Shown here in pieces: positions 17,459 through 25,772 of a stretch of 64,000 nucleotides of DNA. Source of the stretch: Sinorhizobium sojae CCBAU 05684. GTDB lineage: Bacteria; Pseudomonadota; Alphaproteobacteria; Rhizobiales; Rhizobiaceae. The number at the start of each line of letters is the position of its first letter. Position 1 is the stretch's first letter. The DNA lies in assembly GCF_002288525.1 (NCBI RefSeq), contig NZ_CP023067.1, positions 2,356,001-2,420,000 on the forward strand, read 5' to 3'. A program made the position numbers and the translations under genes. The notes below the pieces were generated by a model. The model had not been told where the DNA came from and did not search any database. It saw only the letters and a list, made by a program, of their open reading frames with translations.

Positions 17459-18607
17459 TCAAACCTCGCTCACCACGTGATTACCGGAAATCACATGCAC
17501 CTTGTAATCACCAAAGATCTCTGCCGCCTCACCGGAAGCGTAGAGCGCCTGGTAGGCATCATGCGGAACCAGCGCATGCTTCTCATAGGCGCTGACCCCC
17601 ATGCGGGCGGCCTCGAGATCGTCGGTGTCGATATGGAATTCTTCCTGCGCCTGGGTCGAGGACCAGAAGCCGCGTTTGGCGGGACGCTCCGCCTTCGAAA
17701 AGACCTCCTGCACAGTCCAGGTCAAAAGCCAGGCATTCTCCGCCTTGCGCACCTTCGAGAGAATTTCGTTGATTTTCTCGTTGTTTTCGGTGATCCCCGC
17801 CGAATAGAAGGGCCCGAGCACAATGCGCCGAAGCTGCTTCGGATGCAGTTCGGGAAAATCTCTGTCGAGCGTGGTGGCGATCGTTGCCGGCGTCAGCGAA
17901 TAGGCGCTGTGCTTTGAGGCGAAATCGTCGAAACGGCTGGCAAGCTCCGGATTGAGCAGGCCGCCGACGGGCAGCGGGATATCGACCTCCGGATTGAGTT
18001 TGCCGTCCCTGGTCACCAGCATTCCGACGATGTTTTCCGATGAATCCTCGATCGTCGCCATATAGACCATCGGCAAGGTTTGGCTGCCGTCGAAGGCGCC
18101 CCAGGAGACCACGTAATAGGGCCGCATCGTCTTCGGGTTGACGGCGACCCGGATCGTCTCCGGCAGGATAAAGGGGGAGAAGATGTCCCCCTTGCGGATC
18201 TGCTCGAGATAAAGCCGTTCGGCCATGCGCGATTGCAGCGCCTCCGGGAAGGCCTTGTGCCGCAGGATGAAATCCACCATTTCCTCGCGAAGCGCATCGG
18301 CAGCGGGAATGCTCGCCAGCCGCTTGTCGGCGCTTTGGCGGTCGTTCTCGAGTTCCAGCACGTTCTGGAAAGTCGGAAAGCCGCTCTCCGCACGCGCGAT
18401 GCGAAACTGCTCGACGAAACCGATACGGTTCTCCCAGCAGGTGACCGATGCCTTCAGCCGCGCCAGATAGGGAACGATGACCTCCCCCACCACCGTGTTG
18501 CGGTAGAGCGGCGAGTTGCGGTCGCCGAGAAACAGCTCCAGCCCCGCCACCGCAGCCCGAATGGAGGTGAAGTATTGCCGGACGGCCGAGGGTATCGCAG
18601 CGCTCAT
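17459..18607 (-). CDS. Uncharacterised protein, 382 aa (gene 2 of conserved cluster)
   Basis: A 382-residue protein without signal or membrane helix and without a domain I recognise. The N-terminal third is helical (AAIPSAVRQYFTSIRAAVAG). The middle has a beta-rich stretch, YYVVSWGAFDGSQTLPMVYMA, followed by LVTRDGKLNPEVDIPL. A central segment resembles ligand-sensing or adaptor folds only in general composition. The start at 18607 has GGGAGG six nt upstream; an in-frame start eight codons earlier is less likely. It is 3 nt from the AAA+ gene and 61 bp from the coiled-coil gene, hence a cotranscribed partner. Confidence 0.7.
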   Translation of the reverse strand: MSAAIPSAVRQYFTSIRAAVAGLELFLGDRNSPLYRNTVVGEVIVPYLARLKASVTCWENRIGFVEQFRIARAESGFPTFQNVLELENDRQSADKRLASIPAADALREEMVDFILRHKAFPEALQSRMAERLYLEQIRKGDIFSPFILPETIRVAVNPKTMRPYYVVSWGAFDGSQTLPMVYMATIEDSSENIVGMLVTRDGKLNPEVDIPLPVGGLLNPELASRFDDFASKHSAYSLTPATIATTLDRDFPELHPKQLRRIVLGPFYSAGITENNEKINEILSKVRKAENAWLLTWTVQEVFSKAERPAKRGFWSSTQAQEEFHIDTDDLEAARMGVSAYEKHALVPHDAYQALYASGEAAEIFGDYKVHVISGNHVVSEV

Positions 18608-18668
18608 CGAACGCCTCCCGCCATCTGCCAAAGGGCGGCCGGAAATCGGATCATTACCGCTTTGCCGA

Positions 18669-19757
18669 TCACTGCTTCACGTAGTTTGCGGCATTGTGCT
18701 TGTCCATTACGGCCTGGAAGCGACGGGCAAAGGCGTCGTCGGCGAGTTTCTTGCGCCGCTGGATATCCTGTGTCGCCTGCATGTTCTTTTCATGCATTTC
18801 GAGCAGGTCGCCGATGTGGCGCTGCGCCGCGGCGCCGATGCCGGCCATGGTTTCCTCGGCGGCGGTGTCGACCTGGCTGCCGAGCGTATTGATTTTGTGG
18901 GCGACATCCTGCTGCGCCGCGGTCTTCAAGGAATCCTCGAGCGCCTTGTAGAGGACGATGCGCTGTTCGGTGTCGATCGTCAGCTTGTTGATCAGCGTGT
19001 TTTGCGCCGCGATCTGGTTGTTGAGCGAGTCGACGAAGGTCTGGAACATCGCCGTGTAGCGCTCGAGCGTCTGGCTCTCGGCAAGAAGTTCCTGCTCCTT
19101 GGCCTGCTTCTGGTTGTATTCGGTCGCAAGACTTGAGCGCTCCGCCTCGAGGTCGGTCCGGGTCTTCTGGTCGGTTGAGGCGGCGATCCGGTTCTCGATG
19201 TCGAGCAGCAGCGGATTGAGCTCTTCGATTCGCTTCTGCGTTTCCTCGAGCGCCGACATCGTACCCTTGCGGCGCTCGATCACCTGGATGAGGCTCTGCT
19301 CGGAGGTCTTGTAGCGCTGATCGAGGATCGACTTCTGATCCTTGAGGATGCCGACAATCATATCGGACTTGGCAAGCAACTCCTGCAGATTGCCGGCGAG
19401 TGACATGTTGCGAACGCGATCGGTGCGCAGGCGCTGCATCGACTGCTTGGAGAAAATGCCGATGAACTTCTCATAGCCGGTATAGCTCTTCATGCTTTCG
19501 AATTCGGCGCCGAAGACATTGGTCGCGTCTTCGAGGCCGATGATCAGATCGGCGATGTTCGCCTCCATCACCTTCTGCTGCTGAATGACGTCCTGGATGC
19601 GGGCGTTCTCGATGTCGAAATTGACGTCGCCGAGCTTGGTATCGGCCTTGGCGAACTGCTCGAGAACGACGCCGGACTGCTCGAGCTTGCTGCGCATCTC
19701 GTGGACGACGCTCTTCGTCTTCTCGATTTCAGCGTCAAAATTCTGAAGAGTTGCCAT
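18669..19757 (-). CDS. Long coiled-coil protein (gene 1 of conserved cluster)
   Basis: A 362-residue, strongly heptad-patterned protein. Two long coiled-coil stretches (roughly 1-75 and 125-270) flank a compact segment GYEKFIGIFSKQSMQRLRTDRVRNMS, and an Ala-rich helical tail follows. There is no signal peptide or membrane helix. In architecture it recalls TelA/toxic-anion-resistance proteins, but I cannot establish homology by eye. As first gene of the cluster it is preceded by GGGGACGGG and by a TATATAA box at about 19820-19830 that fits a sigma70 promoter. It probably forms filaments or a scaffold for the AAA+ ATPase (inference). Confidence 0.75.
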   Translation of the reverse strand: MATLQNFDAEIEKTKSVVHEMRSKLEQSGVVLEQFAKADTKLGDVNFDIENARIQDVIQQQKVMEANIADLIIGLEDATNVFGAEFESMKSYTGYEKFIGIFSKQSMQRLRTDRVRNMSLAGNLQELLAKSDMIVGILKDQKSILDQRYKTSEQSLIQVIERRKGTMSALEETQKRIEELNPLLLDIENRIAASTDQKTRTDLEAERSSLATEYNQKQAKEQELLAESQTLERYTAMFQTFVDSLNNQIAAQNTLINKLTIDTEQRIVLYKALEDSLKTAAQQDVAHKINTLGSQVDTAAEETMAGIGAAAQRHIGDLLEMHEKNMQATQDIQRRKKLADDAFARRFQAVMDKHNAANYVKQ

Positions 19758-19873
19758 TTCCCGTCCCCTTGATCCGAACCGACAGACACGTCAGCGGCCA
19801 GATTACTCAGCCATCGATTGCACTTATATAAAGGACGTCCGACAGGCGAGGACAAGACGCGGTGGGGCTTTTT

Positions 19874-20458
19874 TCACCCCTCCATCAGCTCTTCCCAATG
19901 GCGGCGGCAATAGGACACATATTTTTCGTTGCCGCCGACATCAACTTGCGCCCCCTCGCGCACGACATTGCCCTCGTGGTCGAGGCGCACGACCATCGTC
20001 GCCTTGCGGCCGCAAGGGCAGATCGTTCGCACCTCGCGCAGCTCGTCGGCAATTGCGAGCAGCGCCATCGAGCCGGGAAAGAGCTTGCCCTGGAAATCCG
20101 TCCTCAGGCCGTAGGCCATGACGGGGATACCGAGACGATCGGCCACCCGCGCGAGCTGCCAGACCTGGTCCTCTCCAAGGAATTGCGCCTCGTCCACGAA
20201 AACGCAGGCGATCTCGCCGGAACCGTCGCCGTTCATGCGCTCGACGAGGGCGTAGAGATCATCCGCCCGGTGGAACGGGATCGCCTCCGAATCGAGCCCG
20301 ATGCGCGAGGCGATCCGGCCAACGCCGGCGCGATGGTCGAAAGCGGCGATCAGCATCGCGACGCGCAGGCCGCGCTCCTGGTAATTGTAGGACGCCTGCA
20401 GCAGCAGCGTGCTCTTGCCCGCATTCATCGTCGCGTAGCTGAAATAGAGTTTTGCCAT
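19874..20458 (-). CDS. tdk: Thymidine kinase (TK1 type)
   Basis: Phosphorylates thymidine to dTMP in nucleoside salvage. The 194-residue protein shows the P-loop MNAGKSTLL at about 10-18, the FVDEAQFL lid/Walker B region, and C-terminal zinc ligands in CPCGRKA and CRRH. These features together identify the TK1-like (type II) family. The ATG at 20458 is chosen because it opens directly into the family N-terminus (AKLYFSYATMNAGKS) and has GGGGGC upstream. It is on the same strand as the five-gene cluster, 116 bp ahead, but a separate promoter for the cluster is visible. Confidence 0.95.
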   Translation of the reverse strand: MAKLYFSYATMNAGKSTLLLQASYNYQERGLRVAMLIAAFDHRAGVGRIASRIGLDSEAIPFHRADDLYALVERMNGDGSGEIACVFVDEAQFLGEDQVWQLARVADRLGIPVMAYGLRTDFQGKLFPGSMALLAIADELREVRTICPCGRKATMVVRLDHEGNVVREGAQVDVGGNEKYVSYCRRHWEELMEG

Positions 20459-20652
20459 GAGCCCCCGTCTTCCGGAATCGCATGCCTTACATGACGAGGC
20501 CACGGGCGGATGGCCAGAGCGCGGGCGACGCGACCCACAGCTTTTCGCCAGTCGCTGCGGAAGCCGCGGTGACGGATCATAAGATAGCCGCATCGCGCCT
20601 TATTTCTCAGGGATTGCGACATTCCACGTCGCTCCGTGCATCCCTTCAGCGT

Positions 20653-20667
20653 ATTGAGACAATACAC
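20653..20667. promoter_or_regulatory. Perfect dyad upstream of choX
   Basis: GTATTG-AGA-CAATAC, about 80 bp before the choX ATG, is a perfect 15-bp inverted repeat and the clearest operator-like element in the 289-bp tdk-choX gap. TetR-type regulators such as BetI act on choline genes elsewhere, but identity of the regulator is inference. Confidence 0.45.
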
Positions 20668-20747
20668 TGCCGTGGGGACCAAGGCCTTGAATTCCGGCCC
20701 CATTGGTGGTTGGCTAAACAAAGAATGGAAGCAGGGGAACGACTACG

Positions 20748-21704
20748 ATGATAAGAAATCTCTCTCTCAAGCTCATGCTCGCGGGCACCGTTTGCGTGGC
20801 GGCCATGGCCGCTGGGAACGCCGCAGCAGCGGATCCGGAAAGCTGCAGCCCCGTCCGCTTCTCCGACGTCGGCTGGACGGACATCACCGCGACGACGGCA
20901 ACGGCCACGACCATCCTCGAGGCGCTCGGCTACGAGACGGACGTAAAGGTGCTCTCGGTTCCGGTCACCTACACGTCGCTGAAGAACAAGGATATCGATG
21001 TCTTCCTCGGCAACTGGATGCCGACGATGGAAGCCGACATCGCCCCCTATCGCGAGGACAAATCGGTCGAGACCGTGCGCGAGAATCTCGAGGGCGCAAA
21101 ATACACGCTTGCGACCAACGCCAAGGGCGCGGAACTCGGCATCAAGGACTTCAAGGACATCGCCGCGCAGAAGGATGCGCTCGACAGCAAGATCTACGGC
21201 ATCGAGCCCGGCAATGACGGCAACCGCCTGATCATCGACATGGTCGAGAAGGACACGTTCGGCCTGAAGGGCTTCGAAGTGGTCGAATCCTCCGAGCAGG
21301 GCATGCTGGCGCAGGTCGCCCGCGCCGAGAAGAGTGGTGAGCCGATCGTCTTCCTCGGCTGGGAGCCGCATCCGATGAACGCCAACTTCAAGCTGACCTA
21401 CCTTTCCGGCGGTGATGACGTCTTCGGGCCGAACTTCGGCGGGGCCACGGTCTACACCAATGTCCGCGCCGGCTACACCGAGGAATGCCCGAATGTCGGC
21501 GCCCTTCTCAAGAATCTCAAGTTCACGCTCGAGATGGAGAACGAGATCATGGGCAAGATCCTGGACGACGGCGAAGACCCGGAAAAGGCCGCAGCCGCCT
21601 GGCTCAAGGCCAACCCGCAGGTCCTCGAGCCGTGGCTTGCGGGCGTCACCACCATGGATGGCGGCGACGGGCTTGCCGCAGTCAAGTCCGAGCTCGGCCT
21701 CTGA
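20748..21704 (+). CDS. choX: Choline ABC transporter substrate-binding protein
   Basis: Periplasmic receptor of the high-affinity choline importer, which supplies choline for catabolism and for glycine betaine osmoprotection. The signal peptide covers about residues 1-28 (ending GNAAAA). The choline aromatic box and polar ligands known from the S. meliloti ChoX structure are all present at the same numbers: Trp43, Asp45, Trp90, Tyr119, Asn156 and Trp205. That makes function and specificity very secure. The ATG is preceded by AGGGGAA. A strong hairpin lies between this gene and choW, a common way to make more binding protein than permease. Confidence 0.97.
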   Translation: MIRNLSLKLMLAGTVCVAAMAAGNAAAADPESCSPVRFSDVGWTDITATTATATTILEALGYETDVKVLSVPVTYTSLKNKDIDVFLGNWMPTMEADIAPYREDKSVETVRENLEGAKYTLATNAKGAELGIKDFKDIAAQKDALDSKIYGIEPGNDGNRLIIDMVEKDTFGLKGFEVVESSEQGMLAQVARAEKSGEPIVFLGWEPHPMNANFKLTYLSGGDDVFGPNFGGATVYTNVRAGYTEECPNVGALLKNLKFTLEMENEIMGKILDDGEDPEKAAAAWLKANPQVLEPWLAGVTTMDGGDGLAAVKSELGL

Positions 21705-21754
21705 CCGACCCGGCGCCACACGTCCTGAAGACGTGCATAAGGGTGTAGACGCGT

Positions 21755-21786
21755 GCCGCATGTTTCCGGAACCGGCAACATGCGGC
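21755..21786. promoter_or_regulatory. Intercistronic hairpin choX-choW
   Basis: GCCGCATGTT and AACATGCGGC form a perfect 10-bp stem in the 148-bp gap between choX and choW. There is no T-run. Such hairpins usually protect the upstream binding-protein mRNA from 3' decay and set the stoichiometry of the transporter. Confidence 0.6.
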
Positions 21787-21852
21787 TGCAGCCTGCCCTT
21801 TCCACGGCTTCATGCGATTCTGTTCGACCCCTGACAAGAGGGATTCAATCCC

Positions 21853-22698
21853 GTGGAATTCCTATCCGACAATCCCATCCCGATCGGCGGCTGGGCTAAG
21901 GCCTTTGTCGACTGGCTGACAACCAATTTCGAGCTGTTCTTCGACCAACTCGCAAACTTCCTGTCGGCAATCATCTCCATATTGCTCTACATCCTCCAGA
22001 CGCCGCACCCTTTCGTGGTCATCGCGATCGTGACCGCGCTTGCCTGGTGGTTCCGCCGCTCGATCGGCATCGCGGCCTTCACCTGTCTTGGCCTGTTGCT
22101 GATCATCAACCAGGGATACTGGAAGGAAACCACCGAGACGCTGGCGCTGGTGCTCGCGGCAACCTTCGTCAGCATGGCCGTTGGCATCCCGCTCGGCATC
22201 GCCGCGGCGCGGCGCGCCTGGGTCTATGCCTTCATGCGCCCGATCCTCGATCTCATGCAGACGATTCCCACCTTCGTCTACCTGATCCCGGCGCTGATCC
22301 TCTTCGGCCTCGGCATGGTGCCGGGCCTGATCGCCACCGTCATCTTCGCCGTTCCCGCACCGATCCGCCTCACCCGTCTCGGCATCATCTCGACGCCGCC
22401 CGCGTTGGTCGAGGCCGCCGAATCCTTCGGCGCCACGCCCTGGCAGGTGCTGCGCAAGGTGGAACTGCCCTTTGCAATGCCGCAGATCATGGCCGGCCTT
22501 ACCCAGACGATCATGCTCTCGCTTTCGATGGTGGTCATCGCCGCGCTGGTCGGCGCCAACGGCCTTGGCGTGCCCGTCCTCAGGGCGCTGAACACGGTCA
22601 ATATCGCCCGGGGCTTCGAGTCCGGTCTCTGCATCGTCATCCTCGCAATCGTTCTCGATCGTCTGTTTCGCTCATCCGATGAAGGAGAAGGCGCATGA
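21853..22698 (+). CDS. choW: Choline ABC transporter permease
   Basis: Inner-membrane permease of the choline importer. The 281 residues contain about six to seven membrane helices and the permease EAA-type loop EAAESFGATPWQVLRKVELPFAMPQ (about residues 192-216), which docks onto ChoV. The start codon is GTG at 21853, with AGAGGG about 9 nt upstream. The stop overlaps the choV start by four bases (ATGA), so the two are translationally coupled. Confidence 0.94.
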   Translation: MEFLSDNPIPIGGWAKAFVDWLTTNFELFFDQLANFLSAIISILLYILQTPHPFVVIAIVTALAWWFRRSIGIAAFTCLGLLLIINQGYWKETTETLALVLAATFVSMAVGIPLGIAAARRAWVYAFMRPILDLMQTIPTFVYLIPALILFGLGMVPGLIATVIFAVPAPIRLTRLGIISTPPALVEAAESFGATPWQVLRKVELPFAMPQIMAGLTQTIMLSLSMVVIAALVGANGLGVPVLRALNTVNIARGFESGLCIVILAIVLDRLFRSSDEGEGA

Positions 22699-23741
22699 CG
22701 GACGCCGTCGTTTTCAAGAATGTCGACATCATCTTCGGCAAGAACCCGCAGGCGGCGCTCGAAATGGTCGACCAGGGGAAAAGCCGGGACGAGATCGGCG
22801 CGGCCTCCGGCCATGTGCTCGGCGTCGCCGGGGCCTCGCTGTCGATCCACGAAGGCGAGATCCTCGTGCTGATGGGTCTCTCCGGCTCCGGCAAGTCGAC
22901 GCTGCTTCGCGCGGTCAACGGTCTTGCCCCCGTCGTGCGCGGCGAAGTCGAGGTCAGGACGGCGGGCGGCTCGCTCAATCCCTATCGCTGCAATGCCAAG
23001 GCGCTTCGCGACTTCCGCATGCACACCGTCTCGATGGTGTTCCAGCAGTTCGCGCTTCTGCCCTGGCGTACGGTGGCCGACAACGTCGGCTTCGGCCTCG
23101 AACTCGCCGGCGTTCCGGATGCCGAACGCAAGAAGCGCGTCGGCGAGCAGCTCGAACTCGTCAATCTCAGCAAGTGGGCGGACCGCAAGGTGAACGAGCT
23201 TTCGGGCGGCATGCAGCAGCGCGTCGGCCTCGCCCGTGCCTTTGCGACGGGCGCGCCCATCCTGCTGATGGACGAGCCGTTCTCGGCGCTCGATCCGCTG
23301 ATCCGCACGCGCCTGCAGGATGAGCTGCTCGAGTTCCAGCGGCGGCTGAAGAAGACGATCATCTTCGTCAGCCACGACCTCGACGAGGCCTTCCGCATCG
23401 GCAATCGCATCGCCATCATGGAGGGCGGGCGGATCATCCAGTGCGGCACCCCGCAGGCAATCGTGAAGAATCCGGCAAACCAATATGTGGCCGACTTCGT
23501 CCAGCACATGAATCCGATCAGCATGTTGACTGCGAAGGACGTGATGCAGAGCGGCGTCGATCGCTCGACCGGCGCGGGGGTGACGGCCACCGCCAAGCCC
23601 ACGACACCGCTCGTCGACATTCTCGACGCCATGTCGCGCCAGCCGGGCAGTATCGGCGTCGTCGACAACGGCGCGGTCGTTGGAACCATCGATGCGCAGG
23701 ATATCGTCCAAGGACTGACCCGCCATCGCAGCAAGGAATGA
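22695..23741 (+). CDS. choV: Choline ABC transporter ATPase
   Basis: ATP-binding subunit that powers ChoXWV. Within 348 residues are Walker A (GLSGSGKST, about 59-67), the Q-loop (FQQF), the ABC signature LSGGMQQR and Walker B ILLMDEPF. The C-terminal 70 residues (DVMQSGVDRS...VVDNGAVVGTIDAQDIV) form a CBS-like regulatory piece, as in the ProV/OpuA branch that imports quaternary amines and can sense ionic strength. The start is set by the four-base overlap with choW and by the GGAGAAG upstream. Confidence 0.96.
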   Translation: MTDAVVFKNVDIIFGKNPQAALEMVDQGKSRDEIGAASGHVLGVAGASLSIHEGEILVLMGLSGSGKSTLLRAVNGLAPVVRGEVEVRTAGGSLNPYRCNAKALRDFRMHTVSMVFQQFALLPWRTVADNVGFGLELAGVPDAERKKRVGEQLELVNLSKWADRKVNELSGGMQQRVGLARAFATGAPILLMDEPFSALDPLIRTRLQDELLEFQRRLKKTIIFVSHDLDEAFRIGNRIAIMEGGRIIQCGTPQAIVKNPANQYVADFVQHMNPISMLTAKDVMQSGVDRSTGAGVTATAKPTTPLVDILDAMSRQPGSIGVVDNGAVVGTIDAQDIVQGLTRHRSKE

Positions 23742-23764
23742 CGCCGGCAAGGCCATGCGTTCGA

Positions 23765-23800
23765 AAAGGCCTGGAGCTCACGCTCCGGGCCTTTTATTTT
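23765..23800. terminator. Terminator after choXWV
   Basis: AAGGCCTGGAGC and GCTCCGGGCCTT pair around a TCAC loop, followed by TTTTATTTT. This is a good intrinsic terminator for the cho operon, 24 bp after the choV stop. Confidence 0.8.
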
Positions 23801-23830
23801 CGACAGGCACCGAACGCAAAGGAGGCGACC

Positions 23831-24574
23831 ATGAGCGACAAACCCAATGTCCTGCGTGAGACCGATGACGAGGCGCGCAAGCTCGCCCGTGTCCTGCTCC
23901 GGTCGGCGAGGAGCGGAGCGCTCGCGGTGATCGAGCCCCAGAGCGGCGGCTTTCCTTTCGTCAGCCGCGTGCTGCTCGGCACCGACGTCGACGGCGCGCC
24001 GGTGGTTCTGGTCTCGCGTCTGTCGACCCATACCCAGGCGCTGCTCGCTGACGACCGCGCATCTCTCTTGACGGGCGAAGCCGGCAAGGGTGATCCGCTC
24101 GCCCATCCGCGCCTGACCGTGCAATGCGCAGCCGAAGAGATCCGGCGCGGTTCGGACGACCACGAACGCATCCGCGAACGCTTCCTGAGGCGCCACCCGA
24201 AAGCCGGCCTCTATATCGACTTTCCGGATTTCGGCTTTTTCCGCCTGGCGCCGCAGCGCGCGAGCCTTAATGGCGGCTTTGGCCGCGCCTATGCGCTGAC
24301 AGCTGACGATCTCGCCATCGATTCGCCGGCGATCGCCGCGCTTGCGGAGATGGAGGCGAGCGCCATCGACCACATGAATGCCGACCATGGCGAAGCGGTG
24401 AAACACTACGCGAAGGTTCACTGCCGGGCATCCGATGGCGACTGGAAGCTCGTTGGAATCGATGCCGCGGGCCTCGATCTCGCCGATGGCGAGGCGCTGA
24501 AACGCCTCGAATTCGAGACGCCCATCCAAAATGCGGCCGAGTTGCAACCTGTCCTGAAAAAACTTTACCGTTAA
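23831..24574 (+). CDS. HugZ-like / pyridoxamine-phosphate-oxidase-fold protein
   Basis: A 247-residue protein with an N-terminal split-barrel flavin/heme-binding domain (about 10-155) and a C-terminal DUF2470-type domain (about 165-245, with SAIDHMNADHGEAVKHYA). This arrangement is that of HugZ-family heme-degrading or heme-handling proteins, so a role in heme iron use is plausible. GGAGG lies 5 nt before the ATG. It lies behind the choXWV terminator, so it is its own unit. Confidence 0.8.
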   Translation: MSDKPNVLRETDDEARKLARVLLRSARSGALAVIEPQSGGFPFVSRVLLGTDVDGAPVVLVSRLSTHTQALLADDRASLLTGEAGKGDPLAHPRLTVQCAAEEIRRGSDDHERIRERFLRRHPKAGLYIDFPDFGFFRLAPQRASLNGGFGRAYALTADDLAIDSPAIAALAEMEASAIDHMNADHGEAVKHYAKVHCRASDGDWKLVGIDAAGLDLADGEALKRLEFETPIQNAAELQPVLKKLYR

Positions 24575-24621
24575 GTGGCACTTAGCTACCCCCATTTCTT
24601 GCAGTGGGTGGTTGCCCTTTC

Positions 24622-24637
24622 ATGCATCACGGCTAAT
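24622..24637. promoter_or_regulatory. Candidate NolR box upstream of nolR
   Basis: AT-N9-CTAAT at 24622-24637 is an exact match, on the opposite strand, to the published NolR target (A/T)TTAG-N9-A(A/T) as I recall it. It lies 42 bp before the nolR ATG, where it could mediate autorepression. Confidence 0.5.
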
Positions 24638-24678
24638 TATCGTGCTTCGTCAAACATAACTACGTGTGATGTGATCGC

Positions 24679-25035
24679 ATGGAGCACGCAATGCAGCCTC
24701 TCTCGCCTGAAAAACACGAGGAAGCCGAAACAGCAGCCGGTTTTCTTTCTGCCATGGCAAATCCGAAACGCCTGCTCATCCTCGACTCCCTGGTCAAGGA
24801 AGAGATGGCAGTGGGCGCATTGGCCAACAAGGTCGGACTGAGTCAGTCTGCCCTTTCTCAGCATCTTTCGAAACTGCGGGCACAGAATCTGGTCAGCACC
24901 CGCCGGGACGCGCAGACGATCTACTACTCGAGCTCTTCCGACGCTGTCATGAAGATCCTGGGCGCGCTTGACGAGATCTATGGCGAAGACACCCACGCCG
25001 TCGACGAAAAGCCGCTGATCCGCAAATCGGCGTAA
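24679..25035 (+). CDS. nolR: NolR, ArsR-type global and nodulation regulator
   Basis: A winged-helix repressor of nod genes and of many growth-phase and symbiosis genes in Sinorhizobium. It is a 118-residue ArsR/SmtB-fold protein. The recognition helix LSQSALSQHLSKLR places Gln56 where the NolR crystal work (from memory) found the adaptable base-reading glutamine, which supports this start. The metal-binding cysteines of classic ArsR are absent, as expected for NolR. Another ATG four codons in (24691) has the better ribosome site (GGAG, 6 nt), so a 114-residue form may also be made. The reading frame is intact, unlike the frameshifted allele of S. meliloti 1021. A terminator follows. Confidence 0.93.
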   Translation: MEHAMQPLSPEKHEEAETAAGFLSAMANPKRLLILDSLVKEEMAVGALANKVGLSQSALSQHLSKLRAQNLVSTRRDAQTIYYSSSSDAVMKILGALDEIYGEDTHAVDEKPLIRKSA

Positions 25036-25072
25036 CCTCCCGAAACGCCACTAGCTGAACGAAGTCCCCGAC

Positions 25073-25104
25073 AAGCCCCACGAGCACTCGGGGGCTTTGT
25101 TTTT
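25073..25104 (+). terminator. Intrinsic terminator of nolR
   Basis: AAGCCCC-A-CGAG pairs with CTCG-GGGGCTT around a CA turn and runs into TGTTTTT, 38 bp after the nolR stop. Canonical rho-independent form. Confidence 0.85.
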
Positions 25105-25235
25105 GCGGGGGTTGCCCGCAGTTCATTGAGAAATCCACGCCCAAGCCAAAGATTTATTGGACGCGCCACTCCGCCCGTGCCGGCTTTCCGGCGCATTGCT
25201 GACTGTGGCGGGGTTCTGTGCTAAATGGTCGCGTC

Positions 25236-25772
25236 ATGAATCATGCGGGTGAAGTTCTCATACTCACCGGTTCGCCCGGGTCTGGAAAAACCACGACAGC
25301 GCAGGCGCTTGCCATAGGACCTGGGTCATCGAAGGTTCATCTTCACTGCGACGACTTCTGGCGTTTCATCAAGAACGGAGCGATCCCGCCCTATCTGCCT
25401 GAAGCTCATGAGCAAAACATCGTTGTCCTCGACGCTTTGACGAAGGTGGCCGCAACCTATGCCGACGGTGGTTATTTTGTCATTGTAGACGGCATTGTCG
25501 GACCATGGTTCCTGGAACCATTCAGAAAAATCACGGCGCCGCTCCATTACGTCGTTCTACGTCCACCGCTCGATGTCGCCATCCGGCGCTGCCAGGAGCG
25601 TGGTGGAGACACGTTGACCGACCCCGGTCCCATTGCGGCGCTCCATCAACAGCTTTCATCGCTGGGCCCGCTTGAGCGGCATGTCTTGTCAACCGATGGG
25701 CACACTCGGGAAGACACTCTGATCGCGGTGCTCGAGGCCGTGAACAGCGGACGGTTCCGCTTGCTGACATGA
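25236..25772 (+). CDS. Small P-loop kinase/ATPase of unknown substrate
   Basis: A 178-residue single-domain nucleotide-binding protein. Walker A is TGSPGSGKTTTAQ near residues 11-23. A conserved LHCDDFWRFIKNG segment follows, like the substrate-facing acid pair of small-molecule kinases, and FVIVDGIVGPWFL serves as the second strand. The C-terminal RRCQERGGDTL looks like the lid Arg region. It resembles AAA_33/zeta-like kinases that phosphorylate small molecules, but the substrate is not readable. The start may alternatively be a GTG at 25218. Neither start has a clear ribosome site. Confidence 0.7.
   Translation: MNHAGEVLILTGSPGSGKTTTAQALAIGPGSSKVHLHCDDFWRFIKNGAIPPYLPEAHEQNIVVLDALTKVAATYADGGYFVIVDGIVGPWFLEPFRKITAPLHYVVLRPPLDVAIRRCQERGGDTLTDPGPIAALHQQLSSLGPLERHVLSTDGHTREDTLIAVLEAVNSGRFRLLT

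Noticed and set aside
22278..24595. Long minus-strand frames (492 and 537 codons) opposite choWV and the HugZ-like gene
   Set aside because: No recognisable domains; the opposite strand encodes complete transporter subunits with Walker and signature motifs.
24560..24600. Sigma54-like TGGCAC before nolR
   Set aside because: TGGCAC occurs at 24576-24581 but the required GC/TTGC element at the -12 position is missing.
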